A stretch of 62,043 nucleotides of DNA, from assembly GCA_947628725.1 (NCBI GenBank), contig CANRAQ010000001.1, positions 1-62,043 on the forward strand, in the 5' to 3' direction. Positions 9,170 to 18,355 of this stretch are shown piece by piece (the stretch's first letter is position 1; each line of letters begins with the position of its first letter). The stretch is from an uncultured Bacilli bacterium. Its GTDB lineage: Bacteria; Bacillota_I; Bacilli_A; RF39; UBA660. A program made the position numbers and the translations under genes. The notes beneath the pieces are model-generated. The model was not told the DNA's origin. It did not search any database and saw nothing but the letters and a program-made list of their open reading frames with translations.

Positions 9170-10024
9170 TCATCCTCTAATTTTATAAACTATATAAGTA
9201 GGTATATATAAAAGTAATACTTTAAACTTACATTTTACTTCACTTAAAGTTGTTTTAAAACCAACTTTGCTATAAAAACTAAATAATATATAAGCATATA
9301 CATTATATAATTTATTATCAATATCTAATAGTTCTTTATGATATAATCTATTTCCCTTAGGATTCCTTTTTACTAAAGAAAAATAATTTGACGAATATCC
9401 ATTATCTAGATATTTTACGGAAGCAGCAACATAATTTTTACACATAAACATATAATTTTTATCTATTCTATTATATAAAAGAGCTTCAGGAACAAATTTT
9501 TCACCTTCAAAAATTGGAAAACGATATTTTTCAATTACAGATTTTTTAAAAGTGAGAAGTTTATCACCTTTTACTTTATGCCTATTATATAAATCATGGT
9601 ATTTAGTAATTAAATTATCATCAGGAAACATAGTTCCTACTATCTTTTTTTTATTATCAATATAATTATTTAAATATATTATACCAGCAATATTATTATC
9701 AAGATTAACATAATCACTATTTATTTTTTCAATTGAGCCTTTAGTAAGTATATCATCAGAATCTATGCAAAGAAAAATATCACCTTTAGCGTTATCTAAA
9801 CCGACATTATACGCAGATTGCTTGCCACCGTTTTCTTTATATACATAATTTATTTTTATTTTTTTCTCTTTTTTTAATTTTTCAATATATTCTTTAGTGT
9901 CATCAATAGATCCATCATCAACTATTAACCATTCAAAATTTGCTTTATCTTGCTTTAATAATGATTCATATAATTTTTCTAATTCTTTTCGCCTATTATA
10001 TGTTGGTGTAAAAACTGTTATCAT
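9170..10024 (-). CDS. GT2 family glycosyltransferase
   Basis: About 284 residues starting 'MITVFTPTYNRRKELEKL', with 'WLIVDDGSIDDTKEYI' and 'FLCIDSDDIL' giving the nucleotide-sugar and DXD positions of GT2. An upstream GTG at 10039 is in frame. The ATG at 10024 is preferred: it follows GGAGGTTTATTTA at proper spacing and overlaps the upstream TAA by one base (TAATG). The C-terminal half lacks membrane helices. Transfers an unknown sugar during repeat-unit assembly. Confidence 0.8.
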   Translation of the reverse strand: MITVFTPTYNRRKELEKLYESLLKQDKANFEWLIVDDGSIDDTKEYIEKLKKEKKIKINYVYKENGGKQSAYNVGLDNAKGDIFLCIDSDDILTKGSIEKINSDYVNLDNNIAGIIYLNNYIDNKKKIVGTMFPDDNLITKYHDLYNRHKVKGDKLLTFKKSVIEKYRFPIFEGEKFVPEALLYNRIDKNYMFMCKNYVAASVKYLDNGYSSNYFSLVKRNPKGNRLYHKELLDIDNKLYNVYAYILFSFYSKVGFKTTLSEVKCKFKVLLLYIPTYIVYKIRG

Positions 10025-10932
10025 TAAATAAACCTCCACATTAATTTATAGTAAAGCTTTTTTAATTTTCTAATGAATGTATCATTTATAATATTATCTA
10101 AAACTTTTCTTTTCTTCAATTCCTTTATATATAATTTTTTATCATTTTTATCTAATGTTTTAGACTTAAATATAACTGCATTTGATATAAAACTTCTATA
10201 TAGTCTATCATTTTGTTTATATTTAATATCGATAAGTCTATCATATTGATGTAACATATCATAGGCTTTTTTTATTCTCTTTTCCCTTGAATCAGATGAC
10301 ATAATACTATTTTGTCTTTGAACATAATTATATCCATAATAATCTAAATAGTAAATATATTTAGACTTCATAACTATTTCAGGCGTAAGCCCAAAGTCTT
10401 CATGTATCATACCTTTAACATATTGAAATTTATTTTTTTTCCAAAATTTTAGATTATATATGTAACTCCATGCTGGTTCAAAAAATTCAAGTTTAACTAA
10501 ATCATCGAAACAAACTCTACCACTAAATGTAAAACCTTGTTCATATCTTATCAAATTTCCCAAATCATCAACCAATCTTATTTTAATTTTTATTAAATCT
10601 ATATTTTTATTAGAAATTAATACTTGATTAACTCTTTCCAAATAGTCTAAATCTATGTAATCGTCACTATCAATCAATACTAAATAATCACCCGTAGCAT
10701 ATTTAATACCATAATTTCTAGCATCACTAAGTCCACCATTTTCTTTTTTATAACTTTTAAAGCGATTATCTTTTTTAACATATTCATCAATTATTTGTTG
10801 AGAATTATCCTTAGTACCATCATTTACTATTATTACTTCAAAATTTTTATAAGTTTGGTTAATAATACTATTTAAACATTTATCAATATATTTTTCTACA
10901 TTATATACTGGAATTACTATACTAAATTTCAT
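10024..10932 (-). CDS. GT2 family glycosyltransferase (EpsJ-like)
   Basis: 302 residues with an unusually clear GT2 start, 'MKFSIVIPVYNVEKYIDKCL', then 'VIIVNDGTKDNSQQI', 'GGLSDARNYG' and the DXD segment 'LVLIDSDDYID' near residue 95. These match capsule and exopolysaccharide transferases. A later 'HEDFGLTPEI' supplies the ED catalytic-base region. Ribosome-binding site GGTGAT. Tightly coupled with the next gene (1-bp overlap). Sugar specificity unknown. Confidence 0.85.
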   Translation of the reverse strand: MKFSIVIPVYNVEKYIDKCLNSIINQTYKNFEVIIVNDGTKDNSQQIIDEYVKKDNRFKSYKKENGGLSDARNYGIKYATGDYLVLIDSDDYIDLDYLERVNQVLISNKNIDLIKIKIRLVDDLGNLIRYEQGFTFSGRVCFDDLVKLEFFEPAWSYIYNLKFWKKNKFQYVKGMIHEDFGLTPEIVMKSKYIYYLDYYGYNYVQRQNSIMSSDSREKRIKKAYDMLHQYDRLIDIKYKQNDRLYRSFISNAVIFKSKTLDKNDKKLYIKELKKRKVLDNIINDTFIRKLKKLYYKLMWRFI

Positions 10933-10941
10933 AAATCACCA

Positions 10942-11826
10942 TCATATTTCTTCAATAATACTATCTATATATTTTTTATCATTTATTTCTTCTAATTTAT
11001 CTTGTTCCATTACTTCATTTACAATCTTATTTTTAACTGCTTTTTTCTCTTTTGCATTTTCTCTAAACCATTCATACTCCAAGTCTAAATGTCCTAAATC
11101 TATAGCCTTTATACCTATAGATGCAAGATCATACGCTAAAACAGTTGCAGTTGGTCCTAAAGCTATTAAAACGATTTCATCGTTGTGATTTTTCTTTACA
11201 GTATTATATATTTTTTCATATTTTGAAAAAGCATTTTTATTAGGGCATAATATTCTTTTTATACTTTTAGAATTATCAAACAAATCATTATTTACTCCTA
11301 ATCTACTATACTTTCCTTCTACAATCATGATGTTCTTACCATCCCATAATTTCTTTAAATTTTGGAATATCTCTAAACTTATGCTCGTATCTTTATATCT
11401 TATATATGGTCTTGTTATACATGAATCACAGTAAGTTTTATTTTTATACTTTTTATTTAAATAAATATTTTTATAATCTTTTATTTGTTCTAACCAAAAT
11501 ATTTCCTCATTATATTTTAATTTCCTTGTAATTTTATATGTATATACTGCTGGTATACAAACAGCTATAAAATTATCTTGAGAGAATAAAATCTTTTCTA
11601 ACCTCTTTTGTAGATTGGCATCAAAATCTTGAAATTTGATAGAACTACCATTTATTATATTAAATTCCCCATCACCATATCTACATACAGATAAATTATT
11701 ATCTATTATATATTTTATAGATTTCATAGAATTCATAACCTTAGGTGGTCGTTTAAAAATATATATAATTCTAGTTACAACATATAAATAACTTAAATGT
11801 AAAAAATGTTTGATATGAGTTATCAT
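10942..11826 (-). CDS. GT-D fold glycosyltransferase (DUF1792/SP_1767 type)
   Basis: 294 residues. 'VCRYGDGEFNIINGSSIKF' at about residues 48-66 is the GT-D hallmark, with Asp52 and Glu54 forming the DXE metal site. 'EIVLIALGPTATVLAYDLAS' near residue 225 is the second conserved block. Streptococcal relatives extend glycans on serine-rich adhesins, but here the gene sits inside a polysaccharide operon between a GT2 gene and the CMP-sugar module. An N-terminal hydrophobic stretch (about residues 9-24) may tether it to the membrane. Confidence 0.8.
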   Translation of the reverse strand: MITHIKHFLHLSYLYVVTRIIYIFKRPPKVMNSMKSIKYIIDNNLSVCRYGDGEFNIINGSSIKFQDFDANLQKRLEKILFSQDNFIAVCIPAVYTYKITRKLKYNEEIFWLEQIKDYKNIYLNKKYKNKTYCDSCITRPYIRYKDTSISLEIFQNLKKLWDGKNIMIVEGKYSRLGVNNDLFDNSKSIKRILCPNKNAFSKYEKIYNTVKKNHNDEIVLIALGPTATVLAYDLASIGIKAIDLGHLDLEYEWFRENAKEKKAVKNKIVNEVMEQDKLEEINDKKYIDSIIEEI

Positions 11827-11829
11827 AAA

Positions 11830-12330
11830 TCACCCTCTATTAAATTTTAATATATAATCTATAACTTCACGAACAGCACCATTACCGCCATTAACACTAC
11901 TTATGTAATTAGCAATTTTTTTAATTTCTTTACAAGCATCATTTGGGCACGCTATAAAGCCCCCAAATTTTTTAATTTCCATCATACATTCTAAATCAAC
12001 TAAGTCATCCCCTACATAAGCAACATTTTTTAAAGTATAATTTTTGTCATGTTTTTCGTTATAAGTATTTAATATTTCTTGAATTTTTGATTCTTTATTG
12101 CTTACATTTTGATAGATTTCTGTAATTCCTAAATCTTTACATCTATTTTCAACAATTTTACTATTTCTAGCTGTTATAATAACAGGAATGATATCTAATT
12201 TTGGTAAGATATTTTTTATGCCACATCCATCTTTAATATCAAATACTTTAAATATTTCTCCATCATTTCCCATATAAATTTTTCCATCTGTTAGAGTACC
12301 ATCAACATCCATAAAAAAGAACTTAATCAT
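11830..12330 (-). CDS. KdsC-like HAD-family sugar phosphatase
   Basis: 166 residues, the KdsC length. HAD motif I is 'FFMDVDGTLTDG' (Asp8 nucleophile, Asp10 acid/base). Motif II is 'VIITARNSKIVENRC' and motif IV 'VAYVGDDLVDLECM'. There is no cap domain. Family members dephosphorylate Kdo-8-phosphate or acylneuraminate-9-phosphate-like ulosonates. The ATG overlaps the upstream aldolase TGA by 4 bp. Together with the adjacent aldolase and CMP-sugar synthetase it suggests the last step before CMP activation of an ulosonic-type sugar. The substrate is inferred. Confidence 0.75.
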   Translation of the reverse strand: MIKFFFMDVDGTLTDGKIYMGNDGEIFKVFDIKDGCGIKNILPKLDIIPVIITARNSKIVENRCKDLGITEIYQNVSNKESKIQEILNTYNEKHDKNYTLKNVAYVGDDLVDLECMMEIKKFGGFIACPNDACKEIKKIANYISSVNGGNGAVREVIDYILKFNRG

Positions 12331-13970
12331 AATCTCATACCCTTCTTATTTTCAGTTTGTTGATTATTTTCTATTATATTTTCAAATTGACTAGTTGTAA
12401 CAAAAAATAAATTATTAATACTCTTTTTCTCAAAAAAATCTGAAAGCATCTTTGAAATTAAAAAATTTGTATGGTTAGGATTATCTAAAACGTTTGATAA
12501 CTCTAAATCAGAACTTGCATAGTTATTTGGTGTATAACTATACCCATCAAGACCAGCTATTCCAACAGAATTTACATTTAACTTATCTAATAAATATAAT
12601 AATAAAATCGTTGAATTATCAATATGTTCATTACCTGGACTTACTAAATCAGTAAATGCAACAATATTTTCTTTATCATCATTTTTATTTTGCTTGATAT
12701 TAGAAGTAATTATTTTTTTATAATTTTTGTAATTATCTTCATTTTTCAAATTTGTATAACGTCTCGTATTACTTATAAAAATATAATCACATTTTAAATT
12801 TTGTGGTATGAAGCCAACTGAAATTACTATTGGATTTGTTTCATTTATATACTCCTGTATTTTATCTTTTTCTATTTTTATTGTGCTACCAGGTGCTAAA
12901 AGTAAAATGTTTTTCCCAAAAAATTCTTTTTTTAAATTATCTAAACCAAGTGCAGTTGGAATACTACTTTTTAAACTTTCTAGATATGTTTTTTCTAGTA
13001 AATCGTAATCATATCTTTTACGAGCCAATCCAATTTTATCAAGAATATATCTAATTGTTTTTGATCTTATACTACTTTTTTCCGTTAGATATGCAATATT
13101 ATTAACATGAGCTCCATAACTACCAGCAATAAAATATGGTGTTGAATATCCCCAATTACATTTAGTCCTTAAATTATCCATATAATCATCAATTACATCT
13201 AATAGTGAATCAATATCATATTCATAGCCCCATTTTGTATTTAAGTATTGCGCTATTAATTCAGTTGGTGTATTACCAGCACCTCTACCCATACCAGAAA
13301 TAGTTCCATCAATAACGCCTTCTCTTTTACCAGAAGAAATTCTAGTAAATTCTTGAGAAAGTGCATTAGATAATTGCATGTTGTTATGTGAGTGAAATCC
13401 AACTTTGCAGGAAGAAATTAAATATTTATCAATTATCTCAAATACTTTAGTTAAATCTTCAGGATACATAGATCCAAAAGTATCAACAATAGAAAAACTA
13501 TATGGTTCAACCTCATTAATAAGTTTAATAAATTCTATAAGTTCTTCTTCAGTATATCCTAAAATATCAACAGGTTGAACAAATAATTTATAACCTTTTT
13601 CTTTAATTTTTTTACATGCTTCTATTGCACCATATCTTTCATTTTTAAAGAAACACTCTCTAACTGCATCTATTGATTCATTATCGCACTCATCTAAATT
13701 ATCTACAGAAAATCTACTATAATCAGCTAATACCGTAAACATAGTTCCATTTTTATCTTTAGGAATAAATCTTTTGGCATCTTGTGAGTTTCTAAAAACA
13801 GTTTTTCCCTCACCAAAACCTTCATTTTGAAAAAAACCAATTTCAATAAAGTCTATTTTCGTTTTTAATAAGCCATCAATAATACCTTTTATTACATTAT
13901 CACCAAATTTTTTATCAATTAAATATGCTCCATCTCTTAATGTACAATCAAGTAATTGTATATGTTTCAC
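12327..13970 (-). CDS. DRE-TIM aldolase (HMGL-like) with C-terminal Rossmann-like domain
   Basis: 547 residues from a GTG start that overlaps the upstream TGA (GTGA). Residues about 4-265 form an HMG-CoA lyase/4-hydroxy-2-oxovalerate aldolase-like barrel. 'LLDCTLRDGAY' supplies the catalytic Arg and metal Asp, and 'VGFHSHNNMQL' the metal His pair. Residues about 345-545 begin 'KNILLLAPGSTIKI' and contain 'CDYIFISNTRRY', resembling DUF115/MptE-like Rossmann domains. No NeuB or KdsA homologue is present here, so this enzyme may form the C-C bond with pyruvate for the CMP-activated sugar. The reaction is inferred. Confidence 0.65.
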   Translation of the reverse strand: MKHIQLLDCTLRDGAYLIDKKFGDNVIKGIIDGLLKTKIDFIEIGFFQNEGFGEGKTVFRNSQDAKRFIPKDKNGTMFTVLADYSRFSVDNLDECDNESIDAVRECFFKNERYGAIEACKKIKEKGYKLFVQPVDILGYTEEELIEFIKLINEVEPYSFSIVDTFGSMYPEDLTKVFEIIDKYLISSCKVGFHSHNNMQLSNALSQEFTRISSGKREGVIDGTISGMGRGAGNTPTELIAQYLNTKWGYEYDIDSLLDVIDDYMDNLRTKCNWGYSTPYFIAGSYGAHVNNIAYLTEKSSIRSKTIRYILDKIGLARKRYDYDLLEKTYLESLKSSIPTALGLDNLKKEFFGKNILLLAPGSTIKIEKDKIQEYINETNPIVISVGFIPQNLKCDYIFISNTRRYTNLKNEDNYKNYKKIITSNIKQNKNDDKENIVAFTDLVSPGNEHIDNSTILLLYLLDKLNVNSVGIAGLDGYSYTPNNYASSDLELSNVLDNPNHTNFLISKMLSDFFEKKSINNLFFVTTSQFENIIENNQQTENKKGMRL

Positions 13971-14641
13971 TTAGTATCGTCCTTCCCATTATTTATAATC
14001 ATCATATATATTGCATTAGCAATTTCAAAATCTTCTGGATAATCTATATCTACACATTCTATTCCATTTACTTCTACAATTAATGGGTTGATACCAATAC
14101 GTCTTTTATATTTAGTGAATACTTCTTTTTTAAAAACATAAGCTGCAGAAACTTCACTATATATAGGATTTAAATCTTGTGTTCTAGGAACATTTTCAGC
14201 ATTGAAATTAATAGGCTTATTTTCAGTATTCCATAATAATTTTTGTATTTTTTCACCAGTAAAAGCAGAATCATATTGTCCTTCCTTTACAGAACTAAAA
14301 CATTTATTAATATGCTCTATACTAACAAATGGTGATGTGCAATGGCATACGGCATAAATATCAGCATCAACTATTTTCATAAATTCAGAAATAATATCCT
14401 GTGGTGTAGCCTCTTGTGTATCAAGAAATTCTGGCCTTTTTAAGAATTTAACACCAGGTATTAAATATTCCTTAATTGCTTCATTACTACAAAAAACATA
14501 TAATTCATCAATTTCACTACACTTAACTAATGTTTTAAGAAATACTGTTATTAATGCAGTTCCATCATCAAATTTTTTTGTATTTTTTCCAGGTGTCCTT
14601 TGATTATTTAGTTTTATTGGTACAAATGCTACTGTTTTCAT
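13967..14641 (-). CDS. CMP-sugar synthetase (acylneuraminate/Kdo cytidylyltransferase family)
   Basis: 224 residues. 'FVPIKLNNQRTPGKNTKKF' at the N-terminus is a variant of the cytidylyltransferase loop (usually PARGGSKGIPGKN), and 'CHCTSPFVSIEHI' near residue 100 is the conserved TSP block. 'VDIDYPEDFEIANAI' is the C-terminal Asp motif seen in NeuA-type enzymes. Activates an ulosonic or sialic-like sugar with CTP. Preceded by AGGAG. Its start lies within the 3' end of the GT52-like gene, giving a 38-bp overlap with its likely user enzyme. Confidence 0.75.
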   Translation of the reverse strand: MKTVAFVPIKLNNQRTPGKNTKKFDDGTALITVFLKTLVKCSEIDELYVFCSNEAIKEYLIPGVKFLKRPEFLDTQEATPQDIISEFMKIVDADIYAVCHCTSPFVSIEHINKCFSSVKEGQYDSAFTGEKIQKLLWNTENKPINFNAENVPRTQDLNPIYSEVSAAYVFKKEVFTKYKRRIGINPLIVEVNGIECVDIDYPEDFEIANAIYMMIINNGKDDTK

Positions 14642-15653
14642 TATTTCTCCTACTTTCTAAAAATTCAAATCCTAAAGCTATTTTATCTTTTACAAAATTT
14701 AATTGTTCAAGAGATGATGATGTTATTGTTATAGCTTTATCAAAATTAACATTTTTATTATAATTTAAAATTTCAATTGGTATATTTTTACTTACTATAT
14801 TTACTTTATTATTTATTTTTTTATAATCAAAATTATCTCTTGGATGTGCCTTTATATATACATCATAATCTTTAATATAATCATTTATAATTTGAGTATA
14901 TATATCTATTTGATCTTTCATACTAAGTACCATCTTATCAACAAAAAGTGGTTGTGTTAATAATAATATTTTTTTTCCTTTTTTAGTCATGTCTATATTA
15001 TCATTCATAAATATGTTATATATTAATAATTTATCATCTTCATTAATTTTGGAAAACAATTCTTTTCTAGGTACTTCTACAACATTTTTATTCTTAATAA
15101 ATATTTTTGATTTATCATTTACTTCTATATCTATAACATATTTAGATTGCCCAAAAAAGTCATAACCTATATGTAAAATCTTTTTTATTATTTTCTTAAT
15201 TCTATACTTAAAGTCTGGATTTAAAAATGTTGTTCTATATTTAAAATTACCTTTAATATAGTAGAATGCATCTAATCCATCCTCGATTAAATGATACTTA
15301 ATTTTCATATCAATTAAATATGCCCCAATCGTAGTCCAATCATTATAAACATATATATCCTTATAATTTTTAAAGTCAATATCACTGTTTTTTTGAAATA
15401 AATCTATCATTTCATTTTTTCGAAAAATTTTTCTTTCTATATTTTCTTTATTAAATAATTCACTGATCTTTATTTCATCATAATAAATAACTGACATAAA
15501 TAAATTTGACTTTTTTAAATTTTTAATTAATTTTTGACAATCTGGTATACTACTACATATAACTATATCAGATTTTTGTTTTGAAATAATTGTCTTTACA
15601 AGAGTTACATATACTTGATAATATGTACTACAAACATATATACTATTTTTCAT
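14604..15653 (-). CDS. GT52-like (sialyltransferase-type) CMP-sugar glycosyltransferase
   Basis: 349 residues with the three short motifs shared by GT52/GT38 bacterial sialyltransferases. These are a D/E-D/E-G motif ('LIEDGLDAF', about residue 120), an HP motif ('IKAHPRDNF', about 265) and a Ser-Ser motif ('ITITSSSLEQL', about 320). The N-terminus 'MKNSIYVCSTYYQVYVTL' is also typical. Such enzymes use CMP-activated donors, and the next gene is a CMP-sugar synthetase. Exact donor unknown; overall similarity to named members is moderate. Confidence 0.65.
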   Translation of the reverse strand: MKNSIYVCSTYYQVYVTLVKTIISKQKSDIVICSSIPDCQKLIKNLKKSNLFMSVIYYDEIKISELFNKENIERKIFRKNEMIDLFQKNSDIDFKNYKDIYVYNDWTTIGAYLIDMKIKYHLIEDGLDAFYYIKGNFKYRTTFLNPDFKYRIKKIIKKILHIGYDFFGQSKYVIDIEVNDKSKIFIKNKNVVEVPRKELFSKINEDDKLLIYNIFMNDNIDMTKKGKKILLLTQPLFVDKMVLSMKDQIDIYTQIINDYIKDYDVYIKAHPRDNFDYKKINNKVNIVSKNIPIEILNYNKNVNFDKAITITSSSLEQLNFVKDKIALGFEFLESRRNNENSSICTNKTK

Positions 15654-17181
15654 TAATCAAATTCTTCTTTCTATTTAAAATAAAACTTTTAAATTTAGAT
15701 ATATCCTCTTTATTAAACATAATAAACATACTTACGACTAATCCAATAATTCCACATATAATTGCATCTATAATTAGCATAAACCAACTATTAACTACAA
15801 GAATTTTTGAAATTAATATAAATATAACTGCTATAACTGATGAACTTAGTATTGATTTTATTATTGGCTCATAAAATGATGTCAATTTTGCATTTAGACA
15901 TTTTGCAGAGTACATTGGTGTAAATGTCAAATTCTTTATTATTCCAGTTATAACACTTACTCCAGCAACAACAATAATTGGTTCAGATATTAAATTTAAT
16001 TTTAATATAACAAATACTATAGCTATATTTAAAAATCCAATACCCAATGTCATTAATGAATTTAATTTTATTTTATTAGTTATAGTAAATACACTAAATA
16101 AAATATTTATTGATGTTCCTACTATACTTCCAGATAAAGTTATTAATGTTAATATAGTAAGTAAACTTGCATTTTCATTTGGTAACCATAATTTATAAAA
16201 TGGAAATGCAAAACACATTATTCCTACCAATACGACATTTGAAAATAATGAAACAATTTTCATTGAAAATCTTATATCTTTAATTATTTCATTATCTTTT
16301 AGTGCAAACTTCTTTGTCATATTTGGTTGAAAAATATTAACTAAAAGCGCAGTTAATAAACTAACAGATGATGATATGGTTTTAGATATTGAAAGTTGTC
16401 CCATTGCAGTTGCACTTATAAAAATATTAGAAATTAACAAATCTAATCCATCAGACAAAATTTGTCCTAATTTAGTAATAGTATTCCATACTCCAGATAT
16501 AAAAATTTCTATAATTTTTTTTATATCAAAATATTTCATTTTTACCTTGATAAATGGTAAAAATTTCTTTGTATATTTAACATTGAAAAATAGTAAATAT
16601 GCTGTTGAACATATAGTAGCAATACCAACTAAAATAATATTGGCACCAAAAATTTTAAATAATATAAACATTACAACAACTTTTAAAATTCCTGATTCCA
16701 TATTTCTAATTGTAAATAACTCTATCTTATCTCCTGCGTATGTTGATACTGAATATGTAGTATTTATTAAACTCAAGAAAAAATTAATAAAAATTAATAA
16801 AAATAATATTTTAACACTAAAAATTAGTTTACTTGGTATAACTATTAAACTATTCAAATATATTACACAAAATATTGATGGAATTAATAGTAAAAGTATT
16901 ATAAAAATATTAGTTACTAGAACACTTGTAAAATACTTATTAGCATCTTCATGTTTTTTTTCAAAAATAGCAACAGAAATGAATCTTGAGGCCATAGAAT
17001 TTATTGCAAGTGTAACAATCGATGCATAATTAACAAAATTATTTGCTAAAGAAACAAATCCGTATGCATCTGTACCTATATTTTTAGTTATATAAGGGGT
17101 TAGAAAAAAATTAATTCCTAATGTTGTTATAAATGAAACAAGGCAAGCCAATACATTTATAAATAATTTTTTACTTTTCAT
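15643..17181 (-). CDS. Wzx-like lipid-linked oligosaccharide flippase
   Basis: About 512 residues and 12-14 hydrophobic helices, in the MOP/polysaccharide-transport superfamily. The first helices read 'LACLVSFITTLGINFFLTPY' and the conserved loop is 'IGTDAYGFVSLANNFVNYAS'. The start at 17181 is preferred because AAGGAG lies just upstream, inside the last codons of the TagO-like gene. The longer frame would start with TTG. Moves undecaprenyl-diphosphate-linked repeat units to the outer face for Wzy polymerisation. Overlaps both neighbours by 11 bp. Confidence 0.85.
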   Translation of the reverse strand: MKSKKLFINVLACLVSFITTLGINFFLTPYITKNIGTDAYGFVSLANNFVNYASIVTLAINSMASRFISVAIFEKKHEDANKYFTSVLVTNIFIILLLLIPSIFCVIYLNSLIVIPSKLIFSVKILFLLIFINFFLSLINTTYSVSTYAGDKIELFTIRNMESGILKVVVMFILFKIFGANIILVGIATICSTAYLLFFNVKYTKKFLPFIKVKMKYFDIKKIIEIFISGVWNTITKLGQILSDGLDLLISNIFISATAMGQLSISKTISSSVSLLTALLVNIFQPNMTKKFALKDNEIIKDIRFSMKIVSLFSNVVLVGIMCFAFPFYKLWLPNENASLLTILTLITLSGSIVGTSINILFSVFTITNKIKLNSLMTLGIGFLNIAIVFVILKLNLISEPIIVVAGVSVITGIIKNLTFTPMYSAKCLNAKLTSFYEPIIKSILSSSVIAVIFILISKILVVNSWFMLIIDAIICGIIGLVVSMFIMFNKEDISKFKSFILNRKKNLINEK

Positions 17182-18220
17182 TTTTGCTCCTTTTTTTATG
17201 ATCAAATATTATATCAGTCTTAAGTACAAATATAATTAAACATAATAGTAATATCCCATATATGATGTAACCTATATGTGTATCTACTAAAAGCCATATA
17301 ACTGATGCTGTTGAGAACAAGGCAGTTATTAAATAAATTATTAAAACAGTTTTTCTTACACTATAATTTCTCTTTAAAAATTGGTGATGAAAGTGGCTTT
17401 TATCAGGTGTGCCAATACTTTCACCCTTTAATTTTCTTCTTATTATAGCGCATAATGTATCAAAGATTGGTACAGTTAATATACCTAATGGAATTATTAT
17501 TGAAGAAGTTATTAAAGTCTTAAATCCAAGTAATGTTACAACGGACATAGTAAATCCTAAAAACATTGATCCTGAATCACCCATAAATATCTTTGCTGGA
17601 TTAAAATTATGAACTAAAAATCCTAATGTTGATCCTAACATAGTAAATGTAATTACAACTGAAAGCCCAATTCTTCCTTGAAAATATGCTATAACACCGA
17701 TAGTTAAGAAAAATATTGAACTTATTCCACCAGCAAGACCATCAAGCCCATCTATCAAATTCATACAATTGATACATCCTAATATAAATATAATTGTTAT
17801 TATATATGCGAATTTTCCAAAATTAACATATATTCCAAACATAGATGCATCTGAAAGTAAAAGTTTACCATAAAATACAACTATTAAAGCAGCAACTAAT
17901 TGCCCAATTAACTTATATTGAGGTTTAATTGGATTTATATCATCAATTATTCCAGTAATAAGTAATATAAAACTTCCAATTAAAATTGAATTCATAGTTG
18001 GTGTATGTTCACCAAAAATCATATAGCCAAGTAAAAATCCACCATAAATTCCTAACCCACCTAAACGTGGCATAGGTACAGTATGTACCTTTCTTTCATT
18101 AGGTTCATCTATAGCCCCTATATGAAATGCAATCTTTTTAATAAAAGGTGTAATAACTACAACAAATATAAATGGAATAAAAACCATAGTTAATATCGTT
18201 GTCAAATTTACATTATTCAT
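17171..18220 (-). CDS. TagO/WecA-type undecaprenyl-phosphate GlcNAc-1-phosphate transferase
   Basis: 349 residues, about ten membrane helices, MraY/WecA superfamily. Signatures in order: 'VHTVPMPRLGGLGIYGGF' (about 46), 'MNLIDGLDGLAGG' (about 151) with the catalytic Asp pair, 'FMGDSGSMFLGF' (about 213), and the His-rich cytoplasmic loop 'DKSHFHHQFLKRNYS' (about 273) typical of the TagO/WecA branch. Catalyses the first membrane step, loading a sugar-phosphate onto undecaprenyl phosphate. First gene of the polysaccharide operon, directly behind its promoter. Confidence 0.9.
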   Translation of the reverse strand: MNNVNLTTILTMVFIPFIFVVVITPFIKKIAFHIGAIDEPNERKVHTVPMPRLGGLGIYGGFLLGYMIFGEHTPTMNSILIGSFILLITGIIDDINPIKPQYKLIGQLVAALIVVFYGKLLLSDASMFGIYVNFGKFAYIITIIFILGCINCMNLIDGLDGLAGGISSIFFLTIGVIAYFQGRIGLSVVITFTMLGSTLGFLVHNFNPAKIFMGDSGSMFLGFTMSVVTLLGFKTLITSSIIIPLGILTVPIFDTLCAIIRRKLKGESIGTPDKSHFHHQFLKRNYSVRKTVLIIYLITALFSTASVIWLLVDTHIGYIIYGILLLCLIIFVLKTDIIFDHKKRSKNEK

Positions 18221-18235
18221 TTTACCACCAATATA

Positions 18236-18264
18236 ATTATAACATATTTAATATCAATTATAAA
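18236..18264 (-). promoter_or_regulatory. Promoter of the polysaccharide operon
   Basis: On the minus strand TTTATA and TATAAT lie 17 bp apart with an upstream TG (extended -10). The -10 ends 16 bp before the TagO ATG, which carries GGTGGT as ribosome-binding site. No other comparably good promoter was seen between 18220 and 195, so the whole locus may be one transcript. Confidence 0.6.
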
Positions 18265-18311
18265 GTTTTTGCAAAAAAAGTCGAAATAAATTTCAAATTT
18301 TATGTTAAAAC

Positions 18312-18340
18312 TTTATTTTTATTTAAAAGTACGATATAAT
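18312..18340 (+). promoter_or_regulatory. Divergent promoter for the 18356 gene
   Basis: TTTATT and a perfect TATAAT with 17 bp spacing on the plus strand. The -10 ends 16 bp before the ATG at 18356, leaving a leader of only about 10 nt. The -35 is weak. Confidence 0.45.
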
Positions 18341-18355
18341 AATCTTGGTGATGAT

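Noticed and set aside
12327..13970. Genetic code 4 (TGA as Trp), as in mollicutes
   Set aside because: TGA ends several genes in overlapping ATGA/GTGA junctions with correctly placed downstream starts, and Trp is encoded by TGG throughout.
16376..17029. Plus-strand 217-codon frame within the flippase gene
   Set aside because: Antisense to a clear Wzx-like membrane protein; no ribosome-binding site and no recognisable domain.
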